A stretch of 64,000 nucleotides of DNA from Salvia splendens (GCF_004379255.2 NC_056038.1:10330729-10394728), one strand, 5' to 3'; positions 21,688 through 33,170 are shown, counted from the stretch's first letter. Program-made: numbers and translations. The notes: a model not told the origin generated them from the sequence alone.

Positions 21688-22358
21688 CTCCTTTCATCCC
21701 TGAAAGTTTGTTTCATTTTTTTTATTTTCGTTCGTCCCACAAAATTTGTCTCATTTCACTTTTACCATTTTTGGGAGTGGACCCCATATAGGGGTGAGCA
21801 AAAAAACCGCAAACCGAATATCCGAACCGAACCAAACCGAAATTTTGAAATTCGGTTCGGGCGAAGAAAAAACCGAAAAACTGAAAAACCGAATTATATA
21901 TATATTCTATTAATTTAATATATTATATTTATATAATATATATTCTACTATATAATATATATTATATGTATTATTAATTTTTTATTATATATAAATATTC
22001 TATTAGTATATATAAAATAAAATAAAATACATATATAAATATATATATTTTTATATTATATTTATTTTTTTCAGGTTTTTCGGTTTTGTTCGGGTTTTTT
22101 GGTTTTTTAAGTTCGATTTTCGGTTTTTCGGTTTCGGGTTTTCGGTTTTTCGGGTTCGGTTCGGTTTGGATTTTGAACTAAATTCAGTTTTTCGGTTTTG
22201 GTTCGGTTTTGGCAAAAAAACCGAACCGAAACCCGAATGTACACCCCTAACCCCATATTTCACTAACTCATTCCTATTCACATGACTCATATTCCACTAA
22301 CTTTTCATTATATTTCTTAAAACTTGTGCGGTGAGTCAATATTTGGGGACGTACGGAG
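21688..22358. mobile_element. Stowaway-like MITE containing a hAT MITE
   Basis: The left end ctcctttcatccctgaaag after TA and the right end gggacgtacggag are degenerate Stowaway termini. The internal words caaaatttgtctcatttcac and tccactaac are shared with other Stowaways here. The right TA is mutated. Confidence 0.6.
21789..22249. mobile_element. hAT-type MITE with perfect 8-bp duplication
   Basis: taggggtg at the left and caccccta at the right, flanked by accccata on both sides (21781-21788, 22250-22257). 461 bp. The subterminal regions are rich in aaccgaa and ttcggtt, with an AT core. Non-coding. Confidence 0.85.
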
Positions 22359-23075
22359 CATTTAATTATTGTTGGTTTTAGAGCAGTCCTACCTTGAAAA
22401 TAAGTTATCAACTCATCAGTTCCCAGTGGCATGCTCTTATTATTTCAACTTGTTAATTAATTTGTGGATGAGAACACAATGTTACATCATATCGAATGTT
22501 TTTCATAAATTTCGGAATTTCAAAAAAATAGCTTCTTTCTTTTTGACAAATCTAAAATAATAGACCCAAGAAATAAAGAATCTTGTATTGAATGGATCAT
22601 CGACCCAAAACAAATTGGATATGATACATCCCTATCTCTTATTTAGAGGAATTGAAATCGAGTAGTCCTATTTGCGCCTTTTGGACCACCCCATCCCTGC
22701 CCGCAGCGTAAGCTCAAATACATTTAATACTTGTTTCTGATGCACTATAAAAGAAAAATAAAATCTTCTCATCTAAAAAAAGATTTCATATGCTAAAATA
22801 TCATATATAGAAGACAATATATTTATTTGAGAGGAAATATTTTGGGCAACTAAAACAAGGACAGCTCGAAGTGAAATCTCTGGGAAGATAAAATACAAGC
22901 AAAAGTAATTAATAGTCATACATGATCCGTTGCATCTGATTTAGGCCATGGTTACCAAATCAAATGTAAAAAAAAAATACAATCAAATAGATAAGGTGAT
23001 GAATAACAATAACTCATAGTCAAAAGTGAGTAATTAATGAATTGCTGAAATCATATCAAAACTGAATTAAAAGGC
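22359..23075. other. 3' flank of the CER2-like gene
   Basis: No gene seen. The part next to 23075 should hold the 3' UTR of the minus-strand gene. Confidence 0.4.
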
Positions 23076-24952
23076 TCATCTCCTCCCACAGAGGATCAAA
23101 GTAGGCTCCAAATCAAGTATCACCTGATCCTTGCAAAGCTCCGCCACCTGCTCCTCCGGCAAGGTGGCCGTGACGGTCCTGCCGCGGCCGCCCTCGGCTG
23201 CGGGGATCACCATAATCAGCCCTTCCCCGGCCACATTCCCCACGGAGTAGCTCACATGCACGGGCCTCTCCCCCTTCTTGAACTCCGCATCATACATGAT
23301 CCCCCGCCCGCTCTCCGCCTCCACCATGTGCTCCGCGTTGAAGCACGTGAGCGCAGCACTGCCGTACATTCCCCCAGTGGCATTGATCTCTGAGGAAAAC
23401 TCCTCCTTCTTCATCCCGGCCACGTGGTGGTGGATGTGGCCTGCCACCTTCCCCAATCCTCCGCTGAGAAGGTCGTCGGCGTCGACGGTGAGAGTCGAGA
23501 ATTTGAGGGCGTTGCCGAAATAGGCGTAAGGCACGGCGGGCGCGTGTTGGCTTGGATCTCTGGAGTCGACGCATATGGAGAGAGAGCGCTTGGTTGGCGC
23601 TGCTTGAGGAGACAGCGCGGCGACGCGGCGCCAGAAGAGGGCGGCGAGGGCGTCGAAAGGGGTGGCGTCGGCGGGGGCTTGGGAGAGGCATTTGTCGACG
23701 GCGGCAGGGGAGAATTTTAAGGTGGCGGTGGCCATTTTGGTTGGGGTGGTGGGGAGGGGGGAGGGGGTGGGTGGAGATGGTGTAGGGGTCGGCGGCGGTG
23801 GGGGGAGGTCGAAGATAGGGGGATGGGTGGGGGGTTGGCGGCGGTGGACCTCCGACCATGCCTTGAACAGCATTGTGGCGCTTGTGAGGTCGGTGTGCAT
23901 GTGAGTGCAGCTCAATCCAAGGGCTAATCCTCCACATTTGAACTTATTTATCTGCATATATATTATGCTATGAATCAATCATAACATAATTTTTTCTAAA
24001 ATGAAATAAAACAAACTCTATGTTACCTAAAAATGACCTTGGTGTTATGATTCTGCGTTTTGAATATACAATAAATGTAAGTCTAAAATGAGTAGGTAGT
24101 GAAGAACGAACCCTCAGTCTCAGCTTATCTTGTAGGAGTATATTTAATTAGGAACCAGTAGGAGAATAAAAATCTTAGATTTTATATTTTGTAACTTCCC
24201 ATATGCATGAAAGAAGAACGAATAAGGAAAGGAATCGCCAATTTCTACCATATGTATTTCCGCTTAATACCTACATGTAGGCCCCAACTCAATTCAAATA
24301 TCTCACCATCAACAAGTTGAAAAATGGAAAGGAGTTTAATCATCTACCCGTCTTTTTAGATGGAGTACGAAATAATCATGGTATCATAAATTCATGAGCG
24401 TCAGGCTCAAACCAAATTAGATCTCTTACTAAATAGATCCAAATGGATTTAACTAAAGATATTAATTCAATTTGGATTTAACTAAAGATACTAGTAATTC
24501 AAGAATATTACCTGGACACGAAACGGGGACCAAAAGCTAGGGTCATTAGGCATTTCCTCCCAGGCCGTGAGATCTCGCTCCTCCACACCATCGGCAGATC
24601 CGAGCCATTCATCGATAGAGGCATCCACGGTGGCCTGGAGCATCCGGACCCCAGCATCGTTGAACTTTATTAGCCACTCCCCACTATCGGGTTCACAGGT
24701 CAGCCGACCCGTGACATAAGGGTATTCATCCAACAATTCCGATAGGGTGATCCGGAGATTGCCAAGGTCGGACGGCATGGGGCCATCGAGGAACGGGTTG
24801 GAGGCGTAGTAGAACACAATATGAATGGTATGCGAACCCATTGCCCGATCCAGCATAGACAACTTGTGTACCTTCCCAGGCTCAGTCGGCTTGCCGGACA
24901 CCACACTTAGTATTGACTCCACTTTCACTCGGCTACACTTTGCTTCTTCCAT
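23076..24952 (-). CDS. BAHD-family protein, CER2/CER26-like
   Basis: Two exons: 24952-24512 (147 codons, donor CAG/GTAATA) and 23951-23076 (291 codons plus TGA, acceptor ATGCAG/ATAAAT), giving 438 residues, a normal BAHD length. The phase-0 intron at this site is typical of the family. HXXXD is present as HMHTD (164-168). The usual DFGWG motif near the C-terminus is absent: the place reads AEFKKGERPVHVSYSV followed by GEGLIMVIP. QINKFKCGGLALGLS and this C-terminal pattern are those of CER2/CER26 proteins, which work with condensing enzymes at the endoplasmic reticulum to extend very-long-chain fatty acids for surface wax, without classical acyltransfer. A proline-rich insert (about 186-220) is unusual. 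A catalytic BAHD enzyme of another clade is the alternative. Confidence 0.8.
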
Positions 24953-25717
24953 TTTTTTTTCCCCTTCAAAGTGAGATAGATTAGATTAGTCGTACAAACA
25001 AGAGCACGATGATATATAAAGATAGCTATAAAAGGAAGAGGAGTTTGTGAGAGGGAGGGGTGGTTGGGAGGGTTAGTTGGTATTATAAATGGGATTATTG
25101 ATTGAATTTGGTGGTAGTGTTTCTTAATAATAAATGCGGACGGCAGCATTTACGTCTCACTAGTCACTGCTATGTGTAACGTGGAAGTAGATGCATGTCA
25201 CCAGTGGCCACACCAAGCCATCCTTGCACCTTAATACTCTCTCACTAATATAAATAGACAGGACAACACATAAAATTAATTTTTTTCCCCTCGAAATTCA
25301 GTTTTCTATTATCTCCTAGTATAACATCTAACATTGCACGAATTATTATTTACTAGTACCACTATACGACAATAGTGGTGGTTTATGATTTTCGATATAT
25401 ATAAAGAAGGTATACCCTAGCCTTTTGGAATCTCGAACCTCATGGATTGCCGTATGTCGTTCATCTATACATGCATTAGATAATGTAGTACAAATTGACA
25501 GTACGTAGATGATTGGAAATGTGTCGTTCTATACTCCTTATTTTTACTTTCACTTACCTATTGAATGCATTTCCGTAAAACTCTCAATTTAATAACGCAA
25601 TGAAAATAATTTTTATAGTAGTAGGAGTTTTAACTCATTTGACATAACTAAATATAATAGTGAATAATTATACGTACTAAACAAAATATATATATAGAGA
25701 GAGAAAAAAATCAAATA
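24953..25717 (-). promoter_or_regulatory. 5' flank and probable promoter of the CER2-like gene
   Basis: TTTATATATC on the minus strand about 60-70 bases before the ATG (25012-25021) is a possible TATA box. Otherwise AT-rich; no gene seen. Confidence 0.35.
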
Positions 25718-25919
25718 CTCCCTCCCTCCCATTAAATATGCAACATTTGCTTTTTGGCACGAGATTTTATGTAGTGTTGTTTTGTGAGTTAATAAAGAGA
25801 GAGTAAAGTAAGAAAGAATAAAAAGTAGAGAGAGTATTGTTTCCATTTTTAGAAACGTTTCATTTTTAATGGGACAAACCAAAAAAGAAAACGTTTCATT
25901 TCTAATGGGACAGAGGGAG
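25718..25919. mobile_element. Stowaway MITE
   Basis: ctccctccctccc to gggacagagggag, flanked by TA (25716-25717, 25920-25921). 202 bp; the two halves pair over most of their length. Confidence 0.85.
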
Positions 25920-25982
25920 TATATTAAGTTGCCGTTCAAATAAGAAAAAGAGGGAAGATAAGATTAACATAAAAATAGTTAA

Positions 25983-26550
25983 GAGCATCCATAGTGGTGC
26001 GGATGTCCCGGCGGACATCCCGGCAGACATCCCAAAACACCTTCTGCCACGTCATAATGACTTCCCACTGCACTGCCACGTCATAAGGACATCCCACTGC
26101 ACAGTGACAGGCATCCACAAGGACATCCCGTCGGACTTCCCACATTAAAAAAAATCACAAATTTACCAAATTAAATAATTTATGGAATTAAAATTTCGAC
26201 ACAAATACGGAGAAATTGCAACCATTTATCTTCGAAAGAAAAGTATTTAGAGAAAGAGATACTCGTTAATATAAGTAGTGCGAATGAAATGAAGTTCGAC
26301 GAGCCGTATTTATAGAATTTTTGAAAAAATAATAAAATAATCGGGACGTCCGCGCGGACGTCCGTGGAGTCAACGCAATGGCGGACGCCTGCAAGGACGT
26401 CGCGACGGACGTCCCGGGAACGCCGCGGAACTCCGGTGTCCGCAGCGGACGTCCGTATCCGCGTCACCGCTGCACAATGGCGGACGTCCCGCGCGAAACT
26501 CAGGCACGCCGGCCGGACGTCCGCCGGGACGAGCGCCATTGTGGATGCTC
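25983..26550. mobile_element. Tourist-like (PIF/Harbinger) MITE
   Basis: The termini gagcatccatagtgg and ccattgtggatgctc are inverted repeats with one mismatch, flanked by taa (25980-25982, 26551-26553), the Harbinger target duplication. 568 bp. The right third is very GC-rich, with many gacgtc palindromes inside gcggacgtccg words, while the left third has related ggacatccc words. No transposase is present. Its termini differ from those of the Harbinger element at 61311, so that is not its source. Confidence 0.85.
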
Positions 26551-26587
26551 TAATAAGATTTTAAAAAGAATAATAAGAAAACAAATA

Positions 26588-26811
26588 CTCCCTTTGTCCC
26601 CAAAGAGTATGAACTTCGGGTTGGGCACGAGTTTTAATGCATTATTGGTAAAGTAAGAGAAAGATGGATAGAGAAAGTTTTTTTAAGTATTATTAGTGGA
26701 GAATGGGTCCCACCTCATTAAAGAGAAGAGAGTTTCAAAAATTGGAATGTTCATACTCTTTGGGGACGAACGAAAAAGGAAATAGTGCATACTCTTCAGG
26801 GACGGAGGGAG
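26588..26811. mobile_element. Stowaway MITE
   Basis: ctccctttgtccccaaagag to cagggacggagggag with flanking TA on both sides. 224 bp. Confidence 0.8.
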
Positions 26812-26841
26812 TATATTAAGTTGTCGTTCAATGTATCCACA

Positions 26842-26893
26842 ATAGAGCCCCAAAACCGGCTGGCCATGTGCGGCGGTTTTTGGGGCTCTATTG
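26842..26893. repeat. Hairpin caatagagcccc / ggggctctattg
   Basis: Inverted arms of about 20 bases with one bulge around a GC-rich loop. A further ctctattg at 26929 suggests the remains of a MITE terminus. Confidence 0.65.
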
Positions 26894-27030
26894 CAAGTGG
26901 AAAAAGGGGAAGCGCTGGGATTTTCGGCTCTATTGTGCGTTGTTTCAACCATGCGTTTTTTTAAATATATTTTTCCGTCTTTAAGTACATTCATTCTTCT
27001 CATATCGTATTAGTATTTTAATCTATGTTA

Positions 27031-27162
27031 CTCCCTCCGTCTCACTTTAGTTGTCCCGATTTACCATTTTTGGATGTCCCACTTTAGGAGTCTCGGTTGG
27101 AATATTCAATAAATGGTAGTATCCTCACATTCCACCAACCTTTTTCTACTCACATTTTATTA
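27031..27162. mobile_element. Stowaway MITE, one end only
   Basis: ctccctccgtctcactttag begins after TA; it runs into the next Stowaway without its own right end. Confidence 0.6.
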
Positions 27163-27415
27163 CTCCCTCCGTCCCAGATAATTTGTCTCATTTTTTCATT
27201 TCGGTCCGTCGCACATAATTTGTTCCACTTCACTTTTTACCATTTTTGGTAGTGGACCCCATGTTCCACTAACTCATTCCTACTCACATTTTATTATAAA
27301 ACTAATATATAAAAGTAGGATCCACATTCCACTAACTTTTTCAACTCACTTTTCATTACATTTCTTAAAACTCATGCCCGGTCAAAGTGAGACGAATTAT
27401 CTGGGACGGAGGGAG
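27163..27415. mobile_element. Stowaway MITE
   Basis: ctccctccgtcccagataat to attatctgggacggagggag, terminal repeats of about 25 bp, with TA on both sides. 253 bp. Confidence 0.9.
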
Positions 27416-27436
27416 TATAAAACTAATACCCCGTAT

Positions 27437-27625
27437 GAAAATATGACTCATATGTCACTATCTTTTTTCACCAACTTTTCTTTATATTTCTTATATAAAA
27501 CTCATGCCGAACTCCAAATGATACTTCTAAAGTGGGACGTGAAAATAAGACTCATATGTCACTATCTTTTTTCACCAACTTTTCTTTATATTTCTTATAT
27601 AAAACTCATGCCGAACTCCAAATGA
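27437..27625 (+). repeat. 104-bp tandem duplication
   Basis: gactcatatgtcactatc starts at 27445 and again at 27549, and the copies run through ccgaactccaaatgata almost unchanged. It looks like duplicated Stowaway interior. Confidence 0.85.
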
Positions 27626-28458
27626 TATATATATATATATAAATTGATGAAATAAGTTGTGGCTGATTTTGAGACTCCCTTACAGGTGTTGTGATTGAAA
27701 TTAATTAAAAATACTAACATCGCAGGAAAACAAATAGATTGGCGGACCTTTTTTGAGCTCCCACGGTGGATGTACTCAAATAGATTTTGTGATGGTCCAA
27801 GTTCTACCAATGAACAACCGATATGGATTGCTATTTTAGGAGTAACTAACCAACAAACATGGGATTCACCTCCCTTGAGATAAATTTTCCTCTTTGATAT
27901 CTATATCATAGATATGCTTAAAAACATGAAGATATTTAACCCAAGCTCATTCTTCTCTCCACAATAAAAGTGAAGTCTTGTGTAATAATTCAGTGTGTTC
28001 ATGGCCTCTACTGAGAATTTAGGAGGGGTCTAACAATTTCTAGTACGTAGAGTTAATATTTTCCCTCAATAGTTCAATTCCCCCACCCCAGACACCCAAT
28101 GATATAGAAGAAGACGCAAAGTTTACCACTAGTAATGACACACATATCAACATATATTTTTTTAAAATTGGATATTGGTTTATAAAATTATAAATATTGG
28201 TAAAATTCTGGTATTATCCGCAAATTTTAATATTGGTTCAAAATACCATAAATTTTTTTGTAGGAAAAGCTTATTCTATATGGAAAACTACTGAAAGCTT
28301 TATGATATTTTAGAACATTTTTTAAGTTTGTGAAAAAATAGGATAAAAAGCCTTGTAAGAAAATTACGTTGATTTAGTTATGCTAAGCAGGATTAAAAAA
28401 AACCATGTTCGTTAGTCAGATATGATGATTTAACTGCCGTGGGAGTAGTTAAGTTATA
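27626..28458. other. Non-coding stretch
   Basis: Starts with a (TA)n run (27626-27641). No gene seen. Confidence 0.4.
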
Positions 28459-28624
28459 CTTCCTCCGTCCCAACTTAAGAGTCTTATTTCACTTTTACCA
28501 TAAATGGTAAGTATGTCTCACATTCCACCAACTTATCTCACTCATTATACTTCCTCTGTCCCAACTTAAGAGTTTTATTTCACTTTTACCATAAATGGTA
28601 AGTGGGTCTCACATTCCACCAACT

Positions 28625-29449
28625 CAATGTTTTAAAAACCGAACCGGACCGGCCGGTTCGACCGGTTCAACCGCGAACCGGTAGGCAGTCCGGTCCGGTT
28701 CACCCCTAAAAACTACTAGCACATTGAACCGCCGCGAACCGGTGGAACCGGCCGGTCAGACCGGTCCGACCGTGAACCTGAAACCGGTTTTTCAATTTTT
28801 CAAAATATTTTTTTTAAAAATTTGTTGTTGTTAGGACTTGAACACATGACCTCATCTCTAAATATCAACTTCTTTACCACTCCACCACATGATCATTTTG
28901 AAATATTATGAATATTAATTATCCTTATACATTAATTCTGAAATTCTTTTTCCACCAGAACTAATAATTCATATTAGTTTTGTATTCTTTTAAGATAATT
29001 CATTTTAATTTTATATTCTTTTAAGATAATTCATTTTAATTTTATATTATTTTAAGAAATTGTTAATTATAATATATTTCTTATATTTTAATTATATTTT
29101 TACAATCACTAATATTTTACAATATAGGAGTTTATAATTATACATAGAGATTAATACTAGTTTTTAATATTGTGTATTATAGTTTATTATTGTATTCAAA
29201 CTTAACGTCATTAAATATTCTAATATACTAGTATAAGACTTGTTTTCTATAATAATACTATTAAATGTATAATACTATAATATTTATTGATAAAATATTT
29301 AATTAAATTTTATTATTTATGACTAAATAAATAAATATATATGTATAAACAGTATTACGGTTCAACCAATGGTTCGACCAGTGAACCGGTTGAACCAGTG
29401 AACCAGTAACGACGCCGGTTCGCTTGCCGGTCCAGTTTTTAAAACATTG
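28625..29449. mobile_element. hAT-type MITE with perfect 8-bp duplication
   Basis: Termini caatgttttaaaaac and gtttttaaaacattg are a perfect 15-bp inverted repeat, flanked by caccaact on both sides (28617-28624, 29450-29457). 825 bp. The ends are rich in ccggttcg and cggaccgg words and the core is AT-rich. No transposase. Confidence 0.92.
28832..28890 (-). repeat. tRNA-like segment inside the hAT MITE
   Basis: The minus strand reads tggtggagtggtaaag (A-box-like) and, some 30 bases on, gtgttcaagtcctaac (B-box-like). The spacing suits a tRNA or the head of a tRNA-derived SINE, but no closed cloverleaf is evident, so it is a relic at most. Confidence 0.4.
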
Positions 29450-30359
29450 CACCAACTTATCTCACTCACATTTTATTATAAAAGTAATATATATAAGTGG
29501 GACTCATATTTCTCTAATTTATTCAACCCGCTTTTCTTTACATTTCTTAAAACTCGTGCCCTAACTAATTAAGACTCTTAAGTTGGGACGGATGGAGTAA
29601 AACTCAACCATAAAAAAATACTATGCGTTTATCAATATGCAAAAAGTTATTTTTTTCATGATAAATTTCTCATTTATAAGATAATATTTTTTAATTATAA
29701 TTCATCCATATATATATATAGTAGTGATATAGGGAAAATACTCCTTAAGTATATAACTAGAGAATAAATTTCAACCACAAGATTAAGAAATCAAGGATTG
29801 AAAATTCAGGTTAGGATTTCAAAACTGATCCAGAAAATTACTTCATAATATAAGTAGGCGGGGTAAAATAGTCATTCAACAAACAAAGTTGGGTAAAACA
29901 TGAATCTCTCTCATTTAGAGAATTTTTCTTCAGCCCTCCTCTTCACCACCGCCTCTGAGTGATCGGGGCTTCGCCGCCTCCACCAGAGCCGCTCGCGGCG
30001 GACGTCGTCAGCCTGTCCTCTGGCCCCAACTGGCAGGACCCACGACAGAGATTGCGGCGGTACTCATCGGATTTGGACTCTGATCGATTTGGTCCAAAAT
30101 AAATGCTAGTAATTAAACAAACAAGCATGAATTCTGATTTTCTTGTGGGTGTGACGTGTTCGCATCAACAACCCAACTTCACATTGCATATCTATTCTAA
30201 TGGGTCCCACCGCTGAATTAAAACTAGCCTCTAATCGTCAGAATTCATAGAATTTGTGCCTTTGTTGCTTCTGGATTGCGGCGGAAACGGACGATTGAGA
30301 TTTGAGCAGGATCTGGACGGAAATTGTTTTGACAAACTAATGGGAACTAATAGAAACGG

Positions 30360-30860
30360 GTGATGTTTCTATGATATTTTGTTATAGTGATCTATTTTGT
30401 TAGCATCAGTGAAGTAAAAACATGGTTAGAGTGATGTGTTCTAGGGTTAGAGTGAGGTTTCTTTGATTTTTTGTTATAGTGATCTATTTTATTAACATCA
30501 GTGAAGTAAAAACATGGTTATAGTGATGTGTTTCAAGGTTATAGTGATGTTTCTTTGATTTTTTGTTATAGTGATCTATTTTGTTAACATCAGTGAAGTA
30601 AAAACATGGTTATAGTGATGTGTTCCACGGTTAGAGTGAGGTTTCTTATAGTGATCTATTTTGTTAACATCAGTGAAGTAAAAGCATGGTTATAGTGATG
30701 TGTTCCAAGGTTAGAGTGATGTTTCTTTGCTTTTTTGTTATAGTGATCTATTTTGTTAACATCAGTGAAGTAAAAACATGGTTATAGTGATGTGTTCTAT
30801 GGTTAGAGTGATGTATCTTTGATTTTTTGTTATAGTGATCTATTTTATTAACATAAGATT
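30360..30860 (+). repeat. 92-bp tandem repeat
   Basis: ttatagtgatctatttt recurs at 30382, 30474, 30566, about 30647 (shortened unit), 30738 and 30830. Each unit carries catcagtgaagtaaaa and atggttatagtgatgtgtt. Confidence 0.9.
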
Positions 30861-31439
30861 TTGGCGGGAGTTGTTGTTCGGCGACCCTAACCGCCCACTT
30901 CAATGGCTTCACCTGATCGGCGGCGCTTCTCAACGGAGCTAAGGCTAAGCTATTGGATTTGTGCTTCCCAGCTGCGCGGGAGAAGGTCGGTGGCGGAGGA
31001 AAATTGGCTGCGCACCCCAACCGCTGCGTTGAGATGCCTATTTTCGGCATTTTTGGTCGTTGATTCATTGTTATTGCTTTTGTTTATTGAATTCTGCGGC
31101 TGTGGTTCTATCAAGTTGCAACTTATCTTCTGTGGAAATAATTCATCTTAAAAACTTAGTTAACTTAATTACAACATATTTTCCTCCTCTTACCGAAAAT
31201 GACTGTACCTTAATTATTTGGAAAACAGGTAGATATTCCACTATTTTTCTCTCTTATTTTCTTTTTATATTTTAAAATATTTCAAAATTTATTTCTCTTG
31301 ATTGCACAGTAACTACGAATTTTAGAATCAGTGAAAAACACAAATTTGATCAAAGTTTATAATTTTAAAAATGAATATCCGTTATTCTATTTAGAGATGA
31401 ATATCCATAACAAATATATATAATAAATAACATATTAAA

Positions 31440-31900
31440 ATCACTATAAGGCATGCTGAATATACTTCACTATATGAACAATATACTTCCCTAAAATGAA
31501 AAATAATTCACTATAAGCATGCAGAAATATACATCACTGTAATGCATAATATACATCACTGTAACGCACAATATACATCACTATATGCTCAATATACTCC
31601 ATGTCAAGGCATGCTCAATACACTTCACTGTAAGCATGTTGTAGTTCACTAATTGCTCAATATACTTCCCTAAAATGAAAAACAATTCACTATAAACATG
31701 CAGAAATATATATCACTGTAATGCACAATATACATCACTATATGCTCAATATACTCCATGTCAAGGCATGCTCAATACACTTCACTGTAAGCATATTGTA
31801 GTTCACTAATTGCTCAATATACTTCCCTAAAATGAAAAATAATACACTATAAACATGCAGAAATATACATAACTGTAATGCACAATATACTTCACTGAAA
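31440..31900 (+). repeat. Degenerate tandem repeat, 157-179-bp steps
   Basis: ttccctaaaatgaaaaa recurs near 31487, 31666 and 31823, with smaller cactgtaatgcacaatatac units between. Confidence 0.8.
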
Positions 31901-32380
31901 CACCTGCAAGCTGCTTAACATTCTCATTGACCTGAAACACCTGCGGGCTGCACTCGGGCTCTCCATCGAACAAGAAGACAAATCTGGGGTGGGTGCAACA
32001 ACATCATTGATTAGAATTTCGTAATTATCCCATAAATCACCTCCCCACCGCCATTTCCGACTGAATTTCCGATCTTGTTTTCGCCGCCGAAAACGCCGTT
32101 CTCGCAGTCGGAGGGGCAAGAATTGTCGTTGAATACATCACTATTCGAATTTACAACGTCTGAATCCTGAAGAAGATCTTCAAAGAGCGTCAATTTTTGC
32201 CCTTCTTTTCAGCTGAAATGTGATTCGATCCAGAAACCAATTTGTCGTCATTTTTTTCGCTGCACATCGCGACAAGAGTTTGTTTGCTTGATCGACATTC
32301 AGAGAAAATTCGAAGAAGGTAGGAAAACTAGAATTTGCTAATCGATTTGAAAAAGTCAAATCTTCAAAAAAAGTCAGCAA
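31892..32380 (-). other. Possible captured coding fragment in element 1
   Basis: Minus-strand reading gives short overlapping open stretches with protein-like composition (acidic SNSDVFNDNSCPSDCENG; LFEDLLQ). No family is recognised, frames are interrupted and no start or splice signals are convincing. Confidence 0.2.
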
Positions 32381-32699
32381 ACTAATAAATTAAAATTAGC
32401 TGGAATACGGCCATAGCACAACTCTGAAAACGACACCTAAAAAATCGTTACGAAGAAGAAACGAAGCAAACAATCGACGAGGAGAGAAGGTGCAAGCTGC
32501 TCCGCCACCTCCTTTGTGTGTGAGCGTGAATGGTGTGTGTATGTGAAAATATGAGAACAAGGTTGATTTCCTAAAATACCCCTATGTAATTTTTACTAAC
32601 TAAAAATGTTTACTTATTTTAGTCATTGGATTAAGATAATGTGGGGCTGAGATTTGTTCTCTAATTATACAATTAATATTAGTTATGCTTTGACCATCT

Positions 32700-32701
<2 letters not shown>

Positions 32702-32761
<60 letters not shown>
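32702..32761. repeat. (AT)n tract followed by (GA)n
   Basis: About 46 bases of alternating AT, then gagagagagagag. Borders element 1 on its right. Confidence 0.95.
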
Positions 32762-32763
<2 letters not shown>

Positions 32764-33086
32764 GTGTGATCAAATACAAACTCTCTAAAATACAAACTAT
32801 GTCACCGGGGTGTACAAATTCTGTCACCGGAGTGTACAAATTATGTCAACGTACTGTACAAATTATGTCACCGGGGGTCGATGTCAACGGAATGTACAAA
32901 TTATGTCACCGGGGGATGTACGGAGTGTACAAATTCTGTCGACGGGGGTGTCCAAATTCTGATTTTTCGATGTCAAAATGTTGATATTAGAAAAATCTCT
33001 TATATTAACCGTTGATTAATTGTATTAAGTGAGTATGATTAAAGTTTGTATAGTTTGTATTTTAGAGAGTTTGTATTTTATCACAC

Positions 33087-33089
<3 letters not shown>
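32762..33089. mobile_element. MITE with an internal minisatellite
   Basis: aggtgtgatcaaatacaaac and, at the other end, tttgtattttatcacaccc are inverted repeats of about 36 bp. The interior (32800-32955) is an irregular array of 21-25-base units of the form tgtcaccggggtgtacaaat. It stands between two (AT)n tracts. 328 bp. Confidence 0.8.

Positions 33090-33090
<1 letters not shown>

Positions 33091-33168
<78 letters not shown>
33091..33168. repeat. (TA)n tract
   Basis: Uninterrupted alternating TA over almost 80 bases. Open frames of alternating Tyr-Ile on both strands are artefacts of it. Confidence 0.97.

Positions 33169-33170
<2 letters not shown>

Larger units (their letters stand above)
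28459..29597. mobile_element. Stowaway MITE with duplicated left end, split by a hAT MITE
   Basis: The left end cttcctccgtcccaac occurs at 28459 and, 91 bp later, at 28550; the right end gttgggacggatggag closes at 29597 with TA after it. The hAT element 28625-29449 sits inside. The 91-bp repeat is either a local duplication or a truncated second copy. Confidence 0.8.
29722..32701. mobile_element. (TA)n-bounded large non-coding element 1
   Basis: Lies between a (TA)n run at 29709-29721 and the (AT)n tract from 32702. The inverted subterminal motifs are aactagagaataaat at 29755 and aattagagaacaaat on the minus strand at 32666-32652. The interior has a 92-bp tandem array (30360-30860), a 157-179-bp array (31440-31900) and no coding potential that I can support. 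It shares the subterminal motif and a ggggtattttaggaaatcaa segment near its right end with element 2. Confidence 0.6.

Noticed and set aside
24925..25149. Upstream frame on the minus strand overlapping the CER2-like start
   Set aside because: It covers the 5' UTR in another frame; the family start at 24952 and the protein match decide the coding start.
30903..31151. Plus-strand frame starting MASPDRRRFSTELRLSY
   Set aside because: Short, inside element 1, with no domain and no continuation into a second exon.
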